A stretch of DNA of 64,000 bases from Eonycteris spelaea (GCA_003508835.1 PUFA01000143.1:496001-560000); one strand, 5' to 3'; shown: positions 22,436 through 34,679, numbered from the stretch's first letter. Notes: generated from the letters alone by a model not told the origin. Numbers and translations are program-made.

Positions 22436-24225
22436 AATAGTCTTTTGATTAGAGCATTTAATCCACTTACATTTAAAGTGATTATTAATTGGTTTGTAGT
22501 TATTGCCATGTTATTATTTATATTTTATTTATTTTTTCTTCCTCTTAACAAAGTTCCTTGAACATTTCTTGTGATACAGGTTTGGTGGTGATGAAATCTA
22601 TTAGCATTTCCTTGTCTGAGAAGATTTTTTGCTGTTCTTTCAATTCTAAATATAGGTTGCTGGTTATAGTAATTGTATTTGTAGGTCCTTGATTTTTATC
22701 ACTTTGATTATTTGGTGGCAATCCCTTCTGGCCTGCAAGTTTCTGTTGAGAAATCATCTGGTAATATTATGGAGCTTCCCTATAGGCAACTAACCACATT
22801 TTTCCTGCTGCTTGTGAGATTTTCTCTTTGTCTTTAACCTCTGGGATTTTAATGATGATGTGTCCCGGTGTGGGCCTCTTGGATCCCTCCTGTTTTGGAC
22901 TCTATGAGCTGCCTGGGGTTGGTTATCTATTTTCTTCACCAGATTAAGGTAGCTTTTCATTTTTATTCTTCAAATAGGTTTTCAACTTCTTGCCTTCTCT
23001 CTTCTCCTTCAGGTACCCCTATTATGTGAATGCTGGTATACTTGATGTTATCCTAGAGTCCTTTTAAACTGTCCCAAATTTTAAATTCTTTTTTCTTATT
23101 GCTGTTCTAATTGGATGTTTCTGCCACCTTATATTCCTAATTGCTGATTTATCGTCTGCTTTATCTAATATACTATTGTGTCTTTCCAATGTATTTTCGT
23201 TTCAGTTATTGCAGTCCTCATTTCAGACTGTTTTTTTAATCTCCATTGTTATGTGTCTTATCTTTTAGTTGAAATTTTCACTGAGATCATTGAATATCTA
23301 TATTAACAGTGTTTTGAACTGCATCTGGTGGATTGCTTGTGTCCATTTTGTTTAGCTATTTTTCTAGAACTTTATTCTGTTCTTTCATTTGAGACATGTT
23401 TTAGTCTTCCCATTTTGACTGCCTCCCTGAGTTTGTTTCTATGTATTAGATAGGGCTGTTATGTCTCCCAGTCTTCGTAGAGTAGCCTTATGTAGTAGGT
23501 GTCCTGTGGGGCCCAGTAGCACAATCATCCTGGTCAACTGAGCTGGGTGCTGCAGGTGTGTTCATTGTGCAGGTTGTAGTTGAGCCTTAGTTTGTTTTTT
23601 GTTTTTTGTACATCAAGAGGAGAGATTGACACTTTGGCTGATTGGTTTTGAGGACTAGCTGTGACTACGTGGAAGAGTTATAGTGCAGGGACTGACCTTA
23701 TAGAGTAGTATTTGCTTTAGTCAAACTCTGGTGTCTGCTGAATCTGCCTTTTGGCTCTCTTGTTTGTGTAGGTGACAAGGCACTACTCAAGTGTGGTCTG
23801 AAGCTAGCCACCAGGTGTGTTTTTCTAGGGCTTCTTGGAAGGGGCTCTGTCGCAGGCTATGGTCAGATGCTGTCTGTGCTCTACCCAGGGCCACTTGGTA
23901 TAAGCTACAAAGTAATTTGCAGATGGCCGCCTCTAGTGGCCGGGCTTGTAGGTACCTGGGAGAAGCTGCTAGTGTTAGGCTTGGGGCTAATTAGCAAAAG
24001 GTATGGGCATGCTCAGGCCAGATGCTACTTGTTCGTGGTTTTTGAACCTTTGAGAATTTTTAAGAATTCTGAAGCATGACTTAATAGAGGTCATTTGTAT
24101 GGAAAATCCACTGGAATAAACTTGGATGTGCCTGCAATTTTGATGAGGTGGGATCTCAGGGAATCATCGATGCAGGGTGAATGGTATCAGCTAGGTTGAT
24201 GAGACTCAGTGGCAGTAGCTAGGTT
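22436..24225 (-). mobile_element. HAL1-like internally deleted L1, copy D
   Basis: It has the ORF2-start segment (22436-22620), ORF1 (about 22650-23330) and part of the 5'UTR (to about 24225) on the minus strand, with the same ORF1-ORF2 gap as A-C. Divergence from copy C is high by eye (of the order of a quarter of positions), so the copies separated long ago. The open stretch 22757-22545 (minus) only partly follows ORF1. Confidence 0.75.
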
Positions 24226-24259
24226 TATAGAGACTAGATTGATAGAGACTTCTTGCATT

Positions 24260-24540
24260 ACTCTCTTTTTATATTGGTTGATATTATGTGTGAAATATTT
24301 AAATTCTTTTCTCATTTCCTTTTGTGTATATTCTACAGCTATTTTCTTTGTGGTTACCATAGAGATTACATTTGACATCTTAAAGTTACAACACTTTAAT
24401 TTGAATTTATGCAAGCTTAAATTTAGTTATGTTCAAAAAACTCCTCTTTATAGTTCTTATAGTTGTATTGGGCTTCCTTTTAGCTACTTTTTATAATTTG
24501 GTAAGAAGAACATTGAAAATAATTTAAAATTTTTTTTTGG
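24260..24540 (-). mobile_element. old L1/HAL1 fragment
   Basis: The block CTTTGTGGTTACCATAGAG followed by an ATCTTAAAGTTA stretch is typical of the ORF1-ORF2 intergenic part of older L1s. That is exactly the part missing from copies A-D. It may be a separate insertion or a displaced piece of the same element. Confidence 0.55.
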
Positions 24541-24683
24541 AGATTATCCTTGGATTTGGCTTATCTGTGACAACTGTATAAAGAGAGACAAATTAGAGGA
24601 CATTAAGGAGGACCAGGCAAGTGGTGATGAGGCTCACCATGGTAGAGATGGATAGAGTGGTGGATTGTGTTGTTATTAATTCA
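24541..24683. other. short unassigned sequence
   Basis: Nothing recognisable. Confidence 0.4.
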
Positions 24684-24772
24684 ATCTCCTCCTCCTCCTC
24701 CCCTCCTCCTTCCTCTTCTCTCTCTCTTTGTCTCTCTCTGTCTCTGTCTGTCTGTCTCTGTCTCTCTCCCCC
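24684..24772. repeat. (TCC)n then (TC)n/(TCTG)n pyrimidine-rich microsatellite
   Basis: CTC/TCC triplets pass into TCTCTC and CTGTCTCTG units. The strand is almost purely pyrimidine for about 90 bases. The matching open frames rich in Ser or Arg-Glu are artefacts of the repeat. Confidence 0.95.
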
Positions 24773-25019
24773 AACCCTTACTTTCTTTTCATTCTGTTTC
24801 TTTCCCCTTATTATCCTTTTCCAAATGAAATGATAAATCTGAATGTGTGCCATGACCATGTCTTTTGGTCATTTTCTCTGCCAACAATTTGTTCAGCTCC
24901 TATATATCTTGGTGCATAAATTGTCTCTTTAATACTAAAGTGGACAAAACAATATGAAGTAAGTCTTGATTTAAAACATATGTGAAGAATTTTAAGACTT
25001 TGGGGCTCTATATAGGCTG

Positions 25020-25730
25020 TGTATATTACTACACAGTAATCATTATTATTATACTGAATGCCTCTACATGACAGGAGCTTCATTAAGTATTGAGACTACA
25101 CAGTAGAAAAATTTAGTCCCTTCCCTCAAGTAACTCATTTTCCAGTGGGGAAAAGATATACTCACAGGGATTTTAATGTCACAATTATAATAGGATGTAT
25201 AATTGTTGTATAAGGAACAACTGAGAATGTCAAGTCGGAGCTTTGGAGTTTGCTTGGGGGAGAGGTGGAAATCAAGGGATAAGTTTTATTTAAAAATTAC
25301 AGTGAAAGTTTGTCAAGTGGAGATGGGTCAAGGTATTCTAGGCAAAGAAAGAAGTACTATGTCAAAGCAAAATGCCAGAAGTTTAGTGTGGATGGAGTTT
25401 GAATATAAGGCTGTAAAGAGTAAGAGATGAATAAGCAAGCAAGAGCAGATCACAATAGGTGTTGTATATATAGTTATTCTATTGGGTAATGGGGAATCAT
25501 AGAAAAATTTTAAGCAAATAAGAATAGAATGTGAGTTGAATTTTGGAATGTTTTATGTGTAAGATTGATTAGGAAAGGGCTTTCTGGAAGTAGGGGAAAC
25601 TTTTAGGGGATGTGATAATGACCTCAGCAAAAATAATCAAACTTAAATCAGGTAGTGTTTTGATAAAGAGAGGATATGTTTTAGTGCCAGTTTGAAGAGA
25701 ATAAAATGTATAAGGATTGTTGAGTAATTA
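25020..25730 (-). mobile_element. L2 fragment (3'UTR and 3' end)
   Basis: From left to right it contains the complement of an L2 3' end (CCCTTCCCTCAAGTAACTCATTTTCCAG) and then the L2 3'UTR. The latter includes GGTAATGGGGAATCATAG and a GGAAAGGGCTTTCTGGAAGTAGG stretch. It is heavily diverged. Confidence 0.6.
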
Positions 25731-25784
25731 TAGAATATTTTTCTGAGGTAATTCAGGATTTTGGTTTAAGTGATACATAGAGAA

Positions 25785-25945
25785 TGATTTTATTTATTCA
25801 TCTAATGAGTATCACATATCTACTATGTCTCAAGAAAAGTGGTGAATGATGAATACACTTAGATGAAAACAACAGGATCTACCTTCAAGGAATTTGAATT
25901 TTAGTAGAGAGACAGATACCAGGTTGACACGTGAATAAGGCATTT
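25785..25945 (-). mobile_element. L2 3' end
   Basis: TTTATTTATTCATCTAATGAG, then a CTACTATGT block and a CTTCAAGGAATTTGAATTTTAG block, follow the order of the L2 terminus on the minus strand. Confidence 0.65.
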
Positions 25946-26304
25946 GCATAGTGCAGTTGTGATGGTTACCTCCAATAAGAACCCCAACAAAGGGTTGTAG
26001 ATAATATCTTCACTAGTGGATGTGCTGAGCTTAAAAACTTGCAAGACATCCAGTGACAATGCAGTAAACACCTTGTTATATGAGACCAGACTCAGAAGAA
26101 ACACACTTAGGAGTAATTACGGTTGAGGTCACAGCCAAATTATAATGAATGAGATTATAAGGGAGAATGGATAGTGTTATGAGAGAAAAAATGGGCAAAA
26201 AGAGAATCAAATTTTAAGAAGCAACAGAGGAAGAGATACCAATAGTCAATGGTAACATAATGGCTAGGTATAGAGCCAGAAGAGAGAGAGAGTAATCAGA
26301 GGGA
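25946..26304. other. unassigned non-coding sequence
   Basis: No gene or confident repeat. A short GAGAGA run lies near 26280-26292. Confidence 0.4.
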
Positions 26305-26378
26305 TCATTTAATAAACTATATACATGTCTAATCAATGTAGTGTATACTTGATATTAATAAAATAAAATTTTAAAAAA
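26305..26378 (+). mobile_element. L1 3' terminus fragment
   Basis: A TACATGTCTAATC...GTGTATACTTGATATTAATAAAAT order followed by an A-rich tail is that of an L1 3' end on the plus strand. It is very short, so severely 5'-truncated. Confidence 0.6.
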
Positions 26379-26734
26379 GTGATGGCAGCAAACAACACTG
26401 AGAAGAAACTGTTAGAGAGATGAGGGGAATAAATTTGCATGTTATCTCCCATCACTCTTTAAAGTCCTGCTTCAGTGGTACACAGGTGAGAATACTTCTA
26501 TTATTTCCAATATCTATTCTGATGCCTAGTAGAGAATAGGTACTACAAAAAATGTTGATTTAGTTAGATATAGGGATTCGGAAATTAATTATATCTAATA
26601 ATGATGAAGGAAATAGAGAATACAATATATAATATATATAATAGAGAATACAATATACATATATAATATATAACATTTTAAAAGAATTAAACTTGGTATT
26701 TACTAAATTTGTGTTCCAAGAAACTTTAGTTTTA
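26379..26734. other. unassigned AT-rich sequence
   Basis: Contains an ATATAT-rich patch at about 26620-26675. No gene seen. Confidence 0.4.
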
Positions 26735-26870
26735 GACTATCACTCACAGCTTGTTGTCCTTCAATATTGCATTTGCGCTATGTACTTCAGAGTCCTCCTT
26801 AGTAAAATCAGTAGATTGGGCTAAGGAAAAAAGTTCTTTTTGGTTCTAAAACTCTGAATGTGGAGACATA
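26735..26870 (+). mobile_element. MIR-like SINE fragment
   Basis: A TCCTCCTTAGTAAAATCAG stretch followed by ATTGGGCTAAG and TTCTAAAACTCTGAATG resembles the 3' half of MIR3-type elements. This is low complexity evidence on a diverged sequence. Confidence 0.4.
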
Positions 26871-28179
26871 ATTAGCAGGTCAAGCTGAAGAGTTAATATA
26901 TTATCAAATGGAGATGTACTGTCAGTTTTCACTGATGTATTATTTTATAAAACATTGGGACATTAAATATTTGAGAGTGGAATTCTGGATATTGATTTCC
27001 CCTCCCGCCACCCCAAGCCATAAATAGCCTTTACTTGTGAAAAATAGTACACGTTGCAGAGTTGTTTATAACAGTAAATTGGTGTCTCTGCAAAAACAAT
27101 TGTCAAACAGTGCATCTGGGTATTGTCTTGATAAATTACATGACTCAGTGATCGCTGACCCACATTTTGTAATATGATTTATAAAACCAGTGTGACAACA
27201 CTAATGGAGACAGATACACTGTAGTTCTTATACAGTAGCCAACAATGTTCTTGGAAAAAAATGAAAATAGGAAATGTAATTACAATTTTTTTATCTAAAA
27301 AAAATGTTAGATGGGTCGATATTCCATACAAAGAAATTCTTAGGATTTCAAGCAAATTTATTGCATGCCAACCAATAATACTGCTTTGTCAAAATAATAG
27401 TTTGTTCTGTGCTTTTAGAATCTGCACTGGCATAACACCAGGTGCGGAATAATAGGCTTGCACTCTGTACATATCTAGGGCGCATGATACTTTGGCATAT
27501 GCTGTCTTGGTCTGGGATTTTCTTTCTATGACTTTATTTTATGGTGGCAGCCTCCATCTGAGGATTCACATCAGAAAAATGGTGCTGACCTTATCAGTGA
27601 AGATTTTAGCCTCATTCATGAAAGGAAAAAGAATACCTCAGACAACAAATTCACACCTGTGTTTACAAAAAAAGGCATTAGGGAGAATTTTAAAGGTTTC
27701 TTTTCTTGAAACACAGCAGCTTAAATTGTTTTGTCATGTAAACCACCAAGATAGGAGGAATTTAGTGAGCTTCAGTGTATAAGACTTGTTCATAAAATTC
27801 CTTTCTAAACTGAACATTTGAATTCCTAGAGTTATGTGCATCTGCTTTAATATGGAGTCCAAGTTTTTGCATGTAGAAAAAATACAATTATGGACTGGCA
27901 ACTACATGTGATTATAGCTACCCTTATAATTTTATTTCTTTAATAATAGTAGGAATCTGAAGAATGACTAACTTGGCTTTGGTCACTTTTTGAGACAGAA
28001 TTTTAGTTTCTATTTGCTAAGTGTTTTTTAATATTCTATAATTTTGCATCTTAGTCATCCACCTTCAGAATCAAAGTGGTGGCAGAAAGGTGAAACTAAA
28101 TAAGAACACTGGACAATTTGGGTTTCTAAAAGGACTTTTCCCCTTGATTTTTTTGACGGATTGAGGACAAAGGAAATGA
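26871..28179. other. unassigned non-coding sequence
   Basis: No gene, RNA gene or confident repeat. The two short open frames at 27261-27452 and 27492-27782 show no family resemblance and no splice context I would trust. Confidence 0.45.
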
Positions 28180-29350
28180 TGAGGTTAGTATTGGTCAGCT
28201 TGAAGTCATAAATGTATAGCATATGCAAGTAGGAAATGCAAGCCTAGAGGTCAGATGTCATCATCTGTAGGCATCAGCTGAAATCTGTTGTGGATAAGAC
28301 TACCCAAGGGAGAGTGTGAGGAATGAAATAAGTAAAGTGCTGAAAATATAATCTTGATAAATATCAATTTTTAAGTGGCTGTTGGAAAGAGACAAGGAAA
28401 CCCAACAAGAATCAGTCAGTCATGAGGAAAACCTTGAAGATTAAAGCAAAAGAGAATTTAAAAAAGAAGGGAATGATCTACAAAGACAAATGCTGCAGGG
28501 AGAGAGGATACTTAAACTGGAATGTGGCCATTGTATTTGTCACCAGTAGGATATACTGACTATTGTGAGAGCCAGTTTAGTGCAACAGTTGTGGTAGATA
28601 TCCAGATTGCAATAGATTGAGGAGTAAATAGGAAAAAAGAAGTACTATCTTCTTTCTAAGAGCAAATACTACTTTTCTTTTAAAAAAACTTTTTTCTTTA
28701 ATGAAGTTGCAGTATTGCGTGTATGGTAGGGAAGAGTTGTAAATTAAGATTTCAAGGGAAATAAGAGTTTAAGAATGTTGTAATGATGGAAAGAAAAGTC
28801 TGTTGTGAACTGTGTTAGGACCCATTTTAGAATTTTATCAAGACAATACAATTTGCCTGAACATAGCTGTGAGTAGATTAGATGCAGGATTATTCGGTAA
28901 ACTTTCTTGGCAGGACCTGGAGTGCAAATAAGGCTACAAAAAGAGGAAGGCAAAGGGCTGAAGGTTGGATTGAGGTTATAAAGTAAAGCTCTTATAAATG
29001 GTGGTTGAAGATTGTCAATGGAATTCCAAGTTTATAAGTATGGGAAGATCATCCTCAGAGCCTAAAGTAAAATTTGTCAGTAGCTTTGAGCACTGAAGAA
29101 GTTTCAAAGAAAGAGGACTCTGGAGGCAACAGGATATAGAGGTACAGATATAGTTTGAAGTAGTGGGGATGGAGTTATAGAAATTGGTCGATCCTGAAAA
29201 ATGTATGGAGGATATCAATGGCAGGGCTTGAACTTTCTCTCTGTGTGAGAAGTCAGAGGTCACTGGAGAACCAGTTTTAGATTAGTTTCTTTAAAAAATT
29301 ATAATACAGTCACATGGATCTTGTAAAGGGAGGGTGTCATTGTTTATGAC
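28180..29350 (-). mobile_element. L2 ORF2 (reverse transcriptase) region
   Basis: On the minus strand the sequence follows the L2 polymerase region. Landmark blocks are AATGCTGCAGGGAGAGAGG near 28489, CAGATTGCAATAGATTGAGGAG near 28602, and CATCATCTGTAGGCATCAGC near 28259. Frames are destroyed. This is an old CR1/L2-clade retrotransposon body, longer than the usual 3' fragments in this window. Confidence 0.6.
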
Positions 29351-30199
29351 TAAAATGGACAAAGAGGGACTACTGGGTCCAATGTCAGAATTCCTTAGGA
29401 GAAACACAACCAAAAAGCTTTGTTATCTTTGCTCATTATACCACAACATCTGTGATACTGGAAGTGTCTGAGTTTTAAGAAAATATAAGAAGTGATGAAG
29501 AAATGTTTGGGACCCTTAAAGAAATGTTAAATTGAAGGAGAAATCAATTCTTGAAACTGTAGGTAACAATTGAATTAAAGGAGATAAAGATGGATCTGAA
29601 GTGGCAAAATTGGCATAGGGTAAAGTTGCTCTCCTTTAGTGACATAGAAGTAGGTATGGTTATGATGAATTATTAATAGAGTCTCAAAGTAGGAAGAGTC
29701 CAACCTTTCTTCCAATTAAAAACTTTTCTTTCAAAATATCCTCAACAAATTGAATGAATGTTTCCAGTATCTCAGGTTCATTACTAGACATGTTCATCTT
29801 TAGTAAACATGTCTGCGGGATAGGGCAAACATCTCCAGATGTAGGAAGATCACACTTTTTGAGGCTGGTTTAGGCTCTTTATCCTATTTTGTTGAGTGCG
29901 TCCCAGATATTGATAATACTGAACAATACATTTACCTTCTGCCCAGCTTTGTGTCATTTGTAAAAAGATTTTGTTTCAGTTTTTGATATATTCATTGAAT
30001 AAAATAGAAAAATAAAGGAAAATATACAGAAAAATGTTAACAATGATATTTCCACTTGCTAACAATTTTATGTATTGACATTTTATAGAATGATTTTCCA
30101 AATGGTAACAAATCCACCTACTTCATTACTACCCAGTCCATAGATCTCCATTGTATATGCAATAATATGAGAGACTGTCAAACATCTTGGTGAAATCAA
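29351..30199. other. unassigned non-coding sequence
   Basis: The left part (to about 29680) may be a continuation of the L2 body. The remainder is unrecognised. No gene seen. Confidence 0.4.
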
Positions 30200-30725
30200 T
30201 GTGCATTTTATGACTTAAAATCTTTTAATGTTTTCCATACTCTCAGAATAAAGTCCAAACTTCTTAACATGGCTTTCAGATCTGACTTTCGCCTGTTTCT
30301 CTTAGCTTTCTCTCTTCATTTTTCACTTCCATTTTGAATTCTACGTTCCAATCTTTCTGAACTACTTGCAGCTGCCTAAACCATCATGCTCTGTATCTTT
30401 CACTTTCTGTTTTCTTCATGTGGCATGTTCATGGTCCCTAGTCCCAAGCTCTTTTGGCCTAGTTTATTCCTCCTTGTCCTTCTAATCCTCACTAAAATGC
30501 TAATCTCTTGGACTATTTTCCCTCATATAAGAGCTTCCTTTCATCTTTCTCCATTACACCCATGTTTAACCATGTGAAGACATAAATTGTTTTCTCTCTC
30601 TCCCTCAAGACTAAAATGACTATGTCTTATTGGACATTTTATCCTCCAGGCCTATGTGGTCCCCAGCACATAGTAGGGACTCAATAATTATTTTGGAATC
30701 AATTCTCACTGATGTTTGAAAGAAT
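30200..30725 (+). mobile_element. L2 3' end, plus strand
   Basis: Begins with an AGAATAAAGTCCAAACTTCTTAACATGG-like block. It continues through pyrimidine-rich L2 3'UTR and ends with CCCAGCACATAGTAGGGACTCAATAATTATTTT, the L2 terminus. The fragment of about 520 bases is one of the better-preserved L2 tails here. Confidence 0.8.
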
Positions 30726-31019
30726 TTTGTATGTGCTATTTTTTCTATCTACTCACCTTCTAATATAATAACCATATAAAATAGTTTACACTGAATTATT
30801 TTGGTGACTTCATGCTGGCCTCTGGTGATCACCTCTTTCCTTACTAAATGCATACAAATTATCTAGTGAAGAATACACTTTAGAATGTTGCTAGGTAAGA
30901 AGATCAAACTCATCTTGCTTTAGATTGCAAAATCTCCCTTTTTGATATCTGAGGCATTTGCTTAGCTCTGATCTTCTGGCAAATTTCCCTTTCTTTCTGA
31001 CTCCTCCCCCCTCCCACCC
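30726..31019. other. unassigned sequence
   Basis: No recognisable feature. A C-rich run (CCCCCCTCCCACCCCCC) begins at about 31005. Confidence 0.4.
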
Positions 31020-31210
31020 CCCAGGACACTAGCAGCTGTGATAACAGCTGCAAATTGTTTTAATTGTCTTAGATGTAATTCATCTGGATTTGAACACATT
31101 TTAAAGCTCCTAGACACTCTCTTACTATTTCCCCTACTAAGATTTGTGTTGCATCCATTGCAGCCTGATATAATTCCCCTTCAAGATAAAAAGGAAGAAA
31201 CCAGAAGAGA
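31020..31210. promoter_or_regulatory. candidate host regulatory element with E-box/GATA/E-box cluster
   Basis: The sequence contains CAGCTG (31033-31038), TGATAA (31039-31044) and CAGCTG (31045-31050) back to back. TTAATTGTCTTAG and a CATCTGG follow. It is not transposon-like and is more complex in composition than its surroundings. A regulatory role is inference from motif content only. Confidence 0.25.
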
Positions 31211-31479
31211 ATTGTTCTGCTTTCTTTTTTTCATCATTTTTATCAAGCAGCTAACTTATCCATTTCTTTGTCTTATTTTAAAAACATAGTTTTAACAACA
31301 TTCTTTTTTGATCTGATCCAGATTGAGACCTTAAAAGCTTTATCAGCCATATTATTGGGGCAAGAGGAGTATAAGCGTATAGACAGGAAGCAGCAATGTT
31401 ATATATGTATGTAAGACCTGCTTGGTGGCAGACATTGCACTAGATGAAGAGATTGCTACAAGTATAATTTATTCTCTGT
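31211..31479. other. unassigned sequence before L1 insertion
   Basis: Nothing recognisable. The last 20 bases are T-rich and probably form the insertion target of the next L1. Confidence 0.4.
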
Positions 31480-33365
31480 TCTTTTTTTAAAAATTTATTT
31501 TATTATTAGTTTCAAGTATACAGTACATTGGTTAGACATTTATACGGTTTATAAACAATCCCCTTGTTTACTCTTTCCTCTGGCTCTCCATCTAGCCATT
31601 ACATTATCTACCTGCTGTTCCTATGCCGTCCTCCATCCTTGAGATCATCTCTCAACTACTAATGTATACTTCTTTAACCCTTCACCTTATTCTCCCAGCT
31701 CCCCAACCCCCTTCCCTTCTGGCTGTCACCAAATTGTCCTCTATATTTCTCAGTCTGGTTTTGATTAGATTGCTTTTTTTGTTCCTTAGATTCTGCATAT
31801 AAGTGAAATCATATGGTATTTATCTTTCTCTGTCTGACTTATTTCACTCAGCATAATAACCTCTAGGTCCATCCATGTAATTGCAAATGGTAGGATTTCA
31901 TTTTTTTAATGGCTGAATAATATCCCATTGTATATATGAACCATAATTTCTTGATCCAATCATCTGTTGATGGGCATTTAGATTGCTTCCATATCTTGGC
32001 TATTGTAAATTGTGCTGCCATGAATATTGGGGTGCATAGATCTTTATGAATTATTATTTTGGTTTTCTGTAGATGAACAACCAGAAGTGCACTTGCCAAG
32101 CCAAAAGGTATATCCATTTTTAATTTTTTGAGAAACCTCCCGCCTGTTTTCCATAGCGGCTGTACCAATTTGCAATCCCCTACAGTGTATGAGAGTTCAC
32201 TTTTCTCTGCATCCTTGCCAGCACTTGTTCTTTGATTTATTGATGATAGCCATTCTGACAGGTGTGAGGTGATATCTCATTGTGGTTTTAATTTGCCTTT
32301 CTCTGATAATTAGTGACCTTGAGCATCTTTTCATATCTTGGCCATCTGTATTTTCTCTTTGTAGAAGTATCTGTTCAGGTCTTCTGCCCATTTTTTTAAT
32401 TGGATAGTTTGTTTGTTTTTTTGGTTGTTGAATTGCATGAGTTCTTTATATATTTTGGATATTTACCACTTACCAGATGTATCATAAGCAAATATCTTCT
32501 CCCATTCGGTAGGTTGTCTTTTCATTTTGTTTTGGTTTCCTTTGTTGTAAAAAACCTTTTTAATTTGATGTTTTCCCATTTGTTTATTTTTTCTTTTGTT
32601 TCCCTTGCTTGAGGAGATATATCTGAAAAGAAATTACTGTTAGCAATATCAGAGAGATTACTGCCTATGTTTTCTTCTAGAAGTTATGGTTTCACGTCTT
32701 ACATTTAAGTCTTTAATCCATTTTGAGTCTATTCTTGTATATGGTGTAAGAAGGTAGTCCAGTTTCTCTTTTTTTTTTTTTTTTGCATGTATCTGTCCAA
32801 TTTTCCCAGCACCATTTATTAAAGAGACTGTTTTCACCTCATTGTATATTCTTGCCTCCTTTGTCATATATTAAGTGATTGTATAGGTGTGAATTTATTC
32901 TAGGTTCTCTATTCTGTTCTATTGATCAATGTATCTGTTTTTATGCCAGTACCATACCGTTTTGATTACTGTAGACTTGTAGTATAGTTTGATTCTTTCA
33001 ATTTTGTTCTTCTTTCTCAAGATTGTCATGGCTATTCAGGGTCTTTTATGGTTCTATATAAATTTTGGGATTATTTGTTTTAACTCTCTGAGAAATGCCA
33101 TTGGTATTTTAATAGGGAGTGCATTGAATCTATAGATTGCTTTGGATAGTATGACCATTTTAATGATGTCGATTCTTTCTTATGCATGAACATGGTATAT
33201 GCTTCCATTTATCTGTATCTCCTTCAATTTCTTTTCTTGATGACATAATTTTCTGAAAACAGGTCATTTAGCTTCTTGATTAATTTGATTTTTGGGTATT
33301 TTATTGTTTTTGATGCAATTGTAAACAGGAATGTTTTCTTAATTTTCTTTCTGAAATTCATCATA
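31480..33365 (-). mobile_element. 5'-truncated L1 (element I)
   Basis: The left edge is the complement of an L1 tail. The 3'UTR (to about 31860) and about 1.5 kb of ORF2 C-terminal half follow. Open remnants are 32168-31863 and 32391-32197 (minus). The flanks ATTCTCTGTTCTTTTTTTA (left, 31471-31489) and ATTTTCTGTTTTTTAA (right, 33365-33380) may be a worn target-site duplication. A run of T interrupts ORF2 at about 32768-32784. Confidence 0.88.
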
Positions 33366-33497
33366 TTTTCTGTTTTTTAAAAAGTTTATGGTCAAGTAGA
33401 GAGTTTTAAAGACTGTAGCATTATATTTTTTTCACTGCGTGTCAACTTGGATATAAAAAGAGGTACTGATAATTATTTTGGACACTTCAGTTTTATA
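33366..33497. other. short unassigned sequence
   Basis: A stretch between element I and the following microsatellite, with no recognisable feature. Confidence 0.4.
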
Positions 33498-33573
33498 TCC
33501 ATTCATCTATCTATCCATCCATCCATCCATCCATCCATCCATTCATCCATCCATCCATCCATTTATCTATCTG
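33498..33573. repeat. (CATC)n microsatellite
   Basis: About 17 ATCC/ATCT tetramers with a few CATT variants. The overlapping Ile-His-Pro-Ser open frame is an artefact. Confidence 0.96.
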
Positions 33574-34679
33574 CATACTATATTTTTTGGAAGATGACTG
33601 TTTATTTTTTCTTTTTAAAAATAAAAAAAAATTTTTTCAATTATAGTTGGCATACAATATTATGTTAGTTTCAGGTGTACAACATAGGGATTAGACACTT
33701 ACATAATTTATGAAGTAATCACCCTGATAAAACTAGTACCCATCTGACATCATACATAGTTATTATAATATTATTGACTATATTCCTTTTTCTATACTTT
33801 ACATGCTCGTGACTATGTTGTAACAACTAATTTGTTACAAAATTCTTTCCCCTTCTTCACCCACCCCTCAACTTCCCTCCCATCTGGCAACCATTGAAAT
33901 ATCCTCAGTATCTAAGTGTTTGTTTCTGTTTTGTTTATTTTGTTCTTTAGGCTTTATATGTAAGTGTAATTATATGGCATTTGTCTTTCTTTGACTTACT
34001 CCACCCACCACAGTACTCTCTATGTCCATCTGTGTCATTGAAGATGGTAAGATTTCATTCTTTTTTTTTATGGCTGAGTAATTTCACTGTATATATGTAC
34101 TACCTCTTCTTTTCCATTAATCTAATGATGGACACCCTGGTTGCCTCCATTTCTTGGCTATTATAAATAATGCTGCAATGAACATATGGATTCACATGTT
34201 CTTTCAAAGTAGTGTTTTGGGTTTCTTTGGATAAATACCCAGAAGTGGAATTACTGGGTCCTTCTTTGTCTCTTGTTATAGCCTTTGTTTTAAGGCATAT
34301 TTTGTCTGGTATAAGTATTGCCACTCCAGCTTTTTCATTTTTTAAAATTTCTGTTTTCATGAAATATCTTTTTCCATCCCTTTACTTTCAATCTCTGTGT
34401 GTGTTTTGATCTGAAGTGAGTCTCTTATAGGTAGCATATTCCTTATCCATTCAGCCATTCTATATCTTTTGATTGGAACAGTGAATCCATTTGCATTTAA
34501 AGTAATTGTTGATAATTAGTATTGTAGTTTTATTATTTACATTTTTAATCTTTTTTTCCTTCTTTTTAAAGAAGTTATTTTTACAGTTCTTGTAATACTG
34601 GTTTGGTGTTAATGAACACCTTTAGTTTTTACTTTTCTGAGAAGCTCATTATTTGTTGATTTTGATGATAGTTCTGCTG

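Noticed and set aside
17205..24500. recent segmental duplication of the F/C unit
   Set aside because: The two units differ too much by eye to be recent. Only an ancient duplication or a chimeric family remains possible, and that is kept as a finding.
24593..24859. Arg/Glu-rich 88-codon minus frame and Ser-rich plus frames
   Set aside because: Translation of a TCC/TC microsatellite.
33498..33573. CRISPR-like regularly spaced repeat
   Set aside because: A simple tetranucleotide repeat without spacers. No CRISPR array is expected or seen in this mammalian DNA.
33447..33668. Ile-His-Pro-Ser repeat protein
   Set aside because: Translation of the CATC microsatellite, ending in L1 tail sequence.
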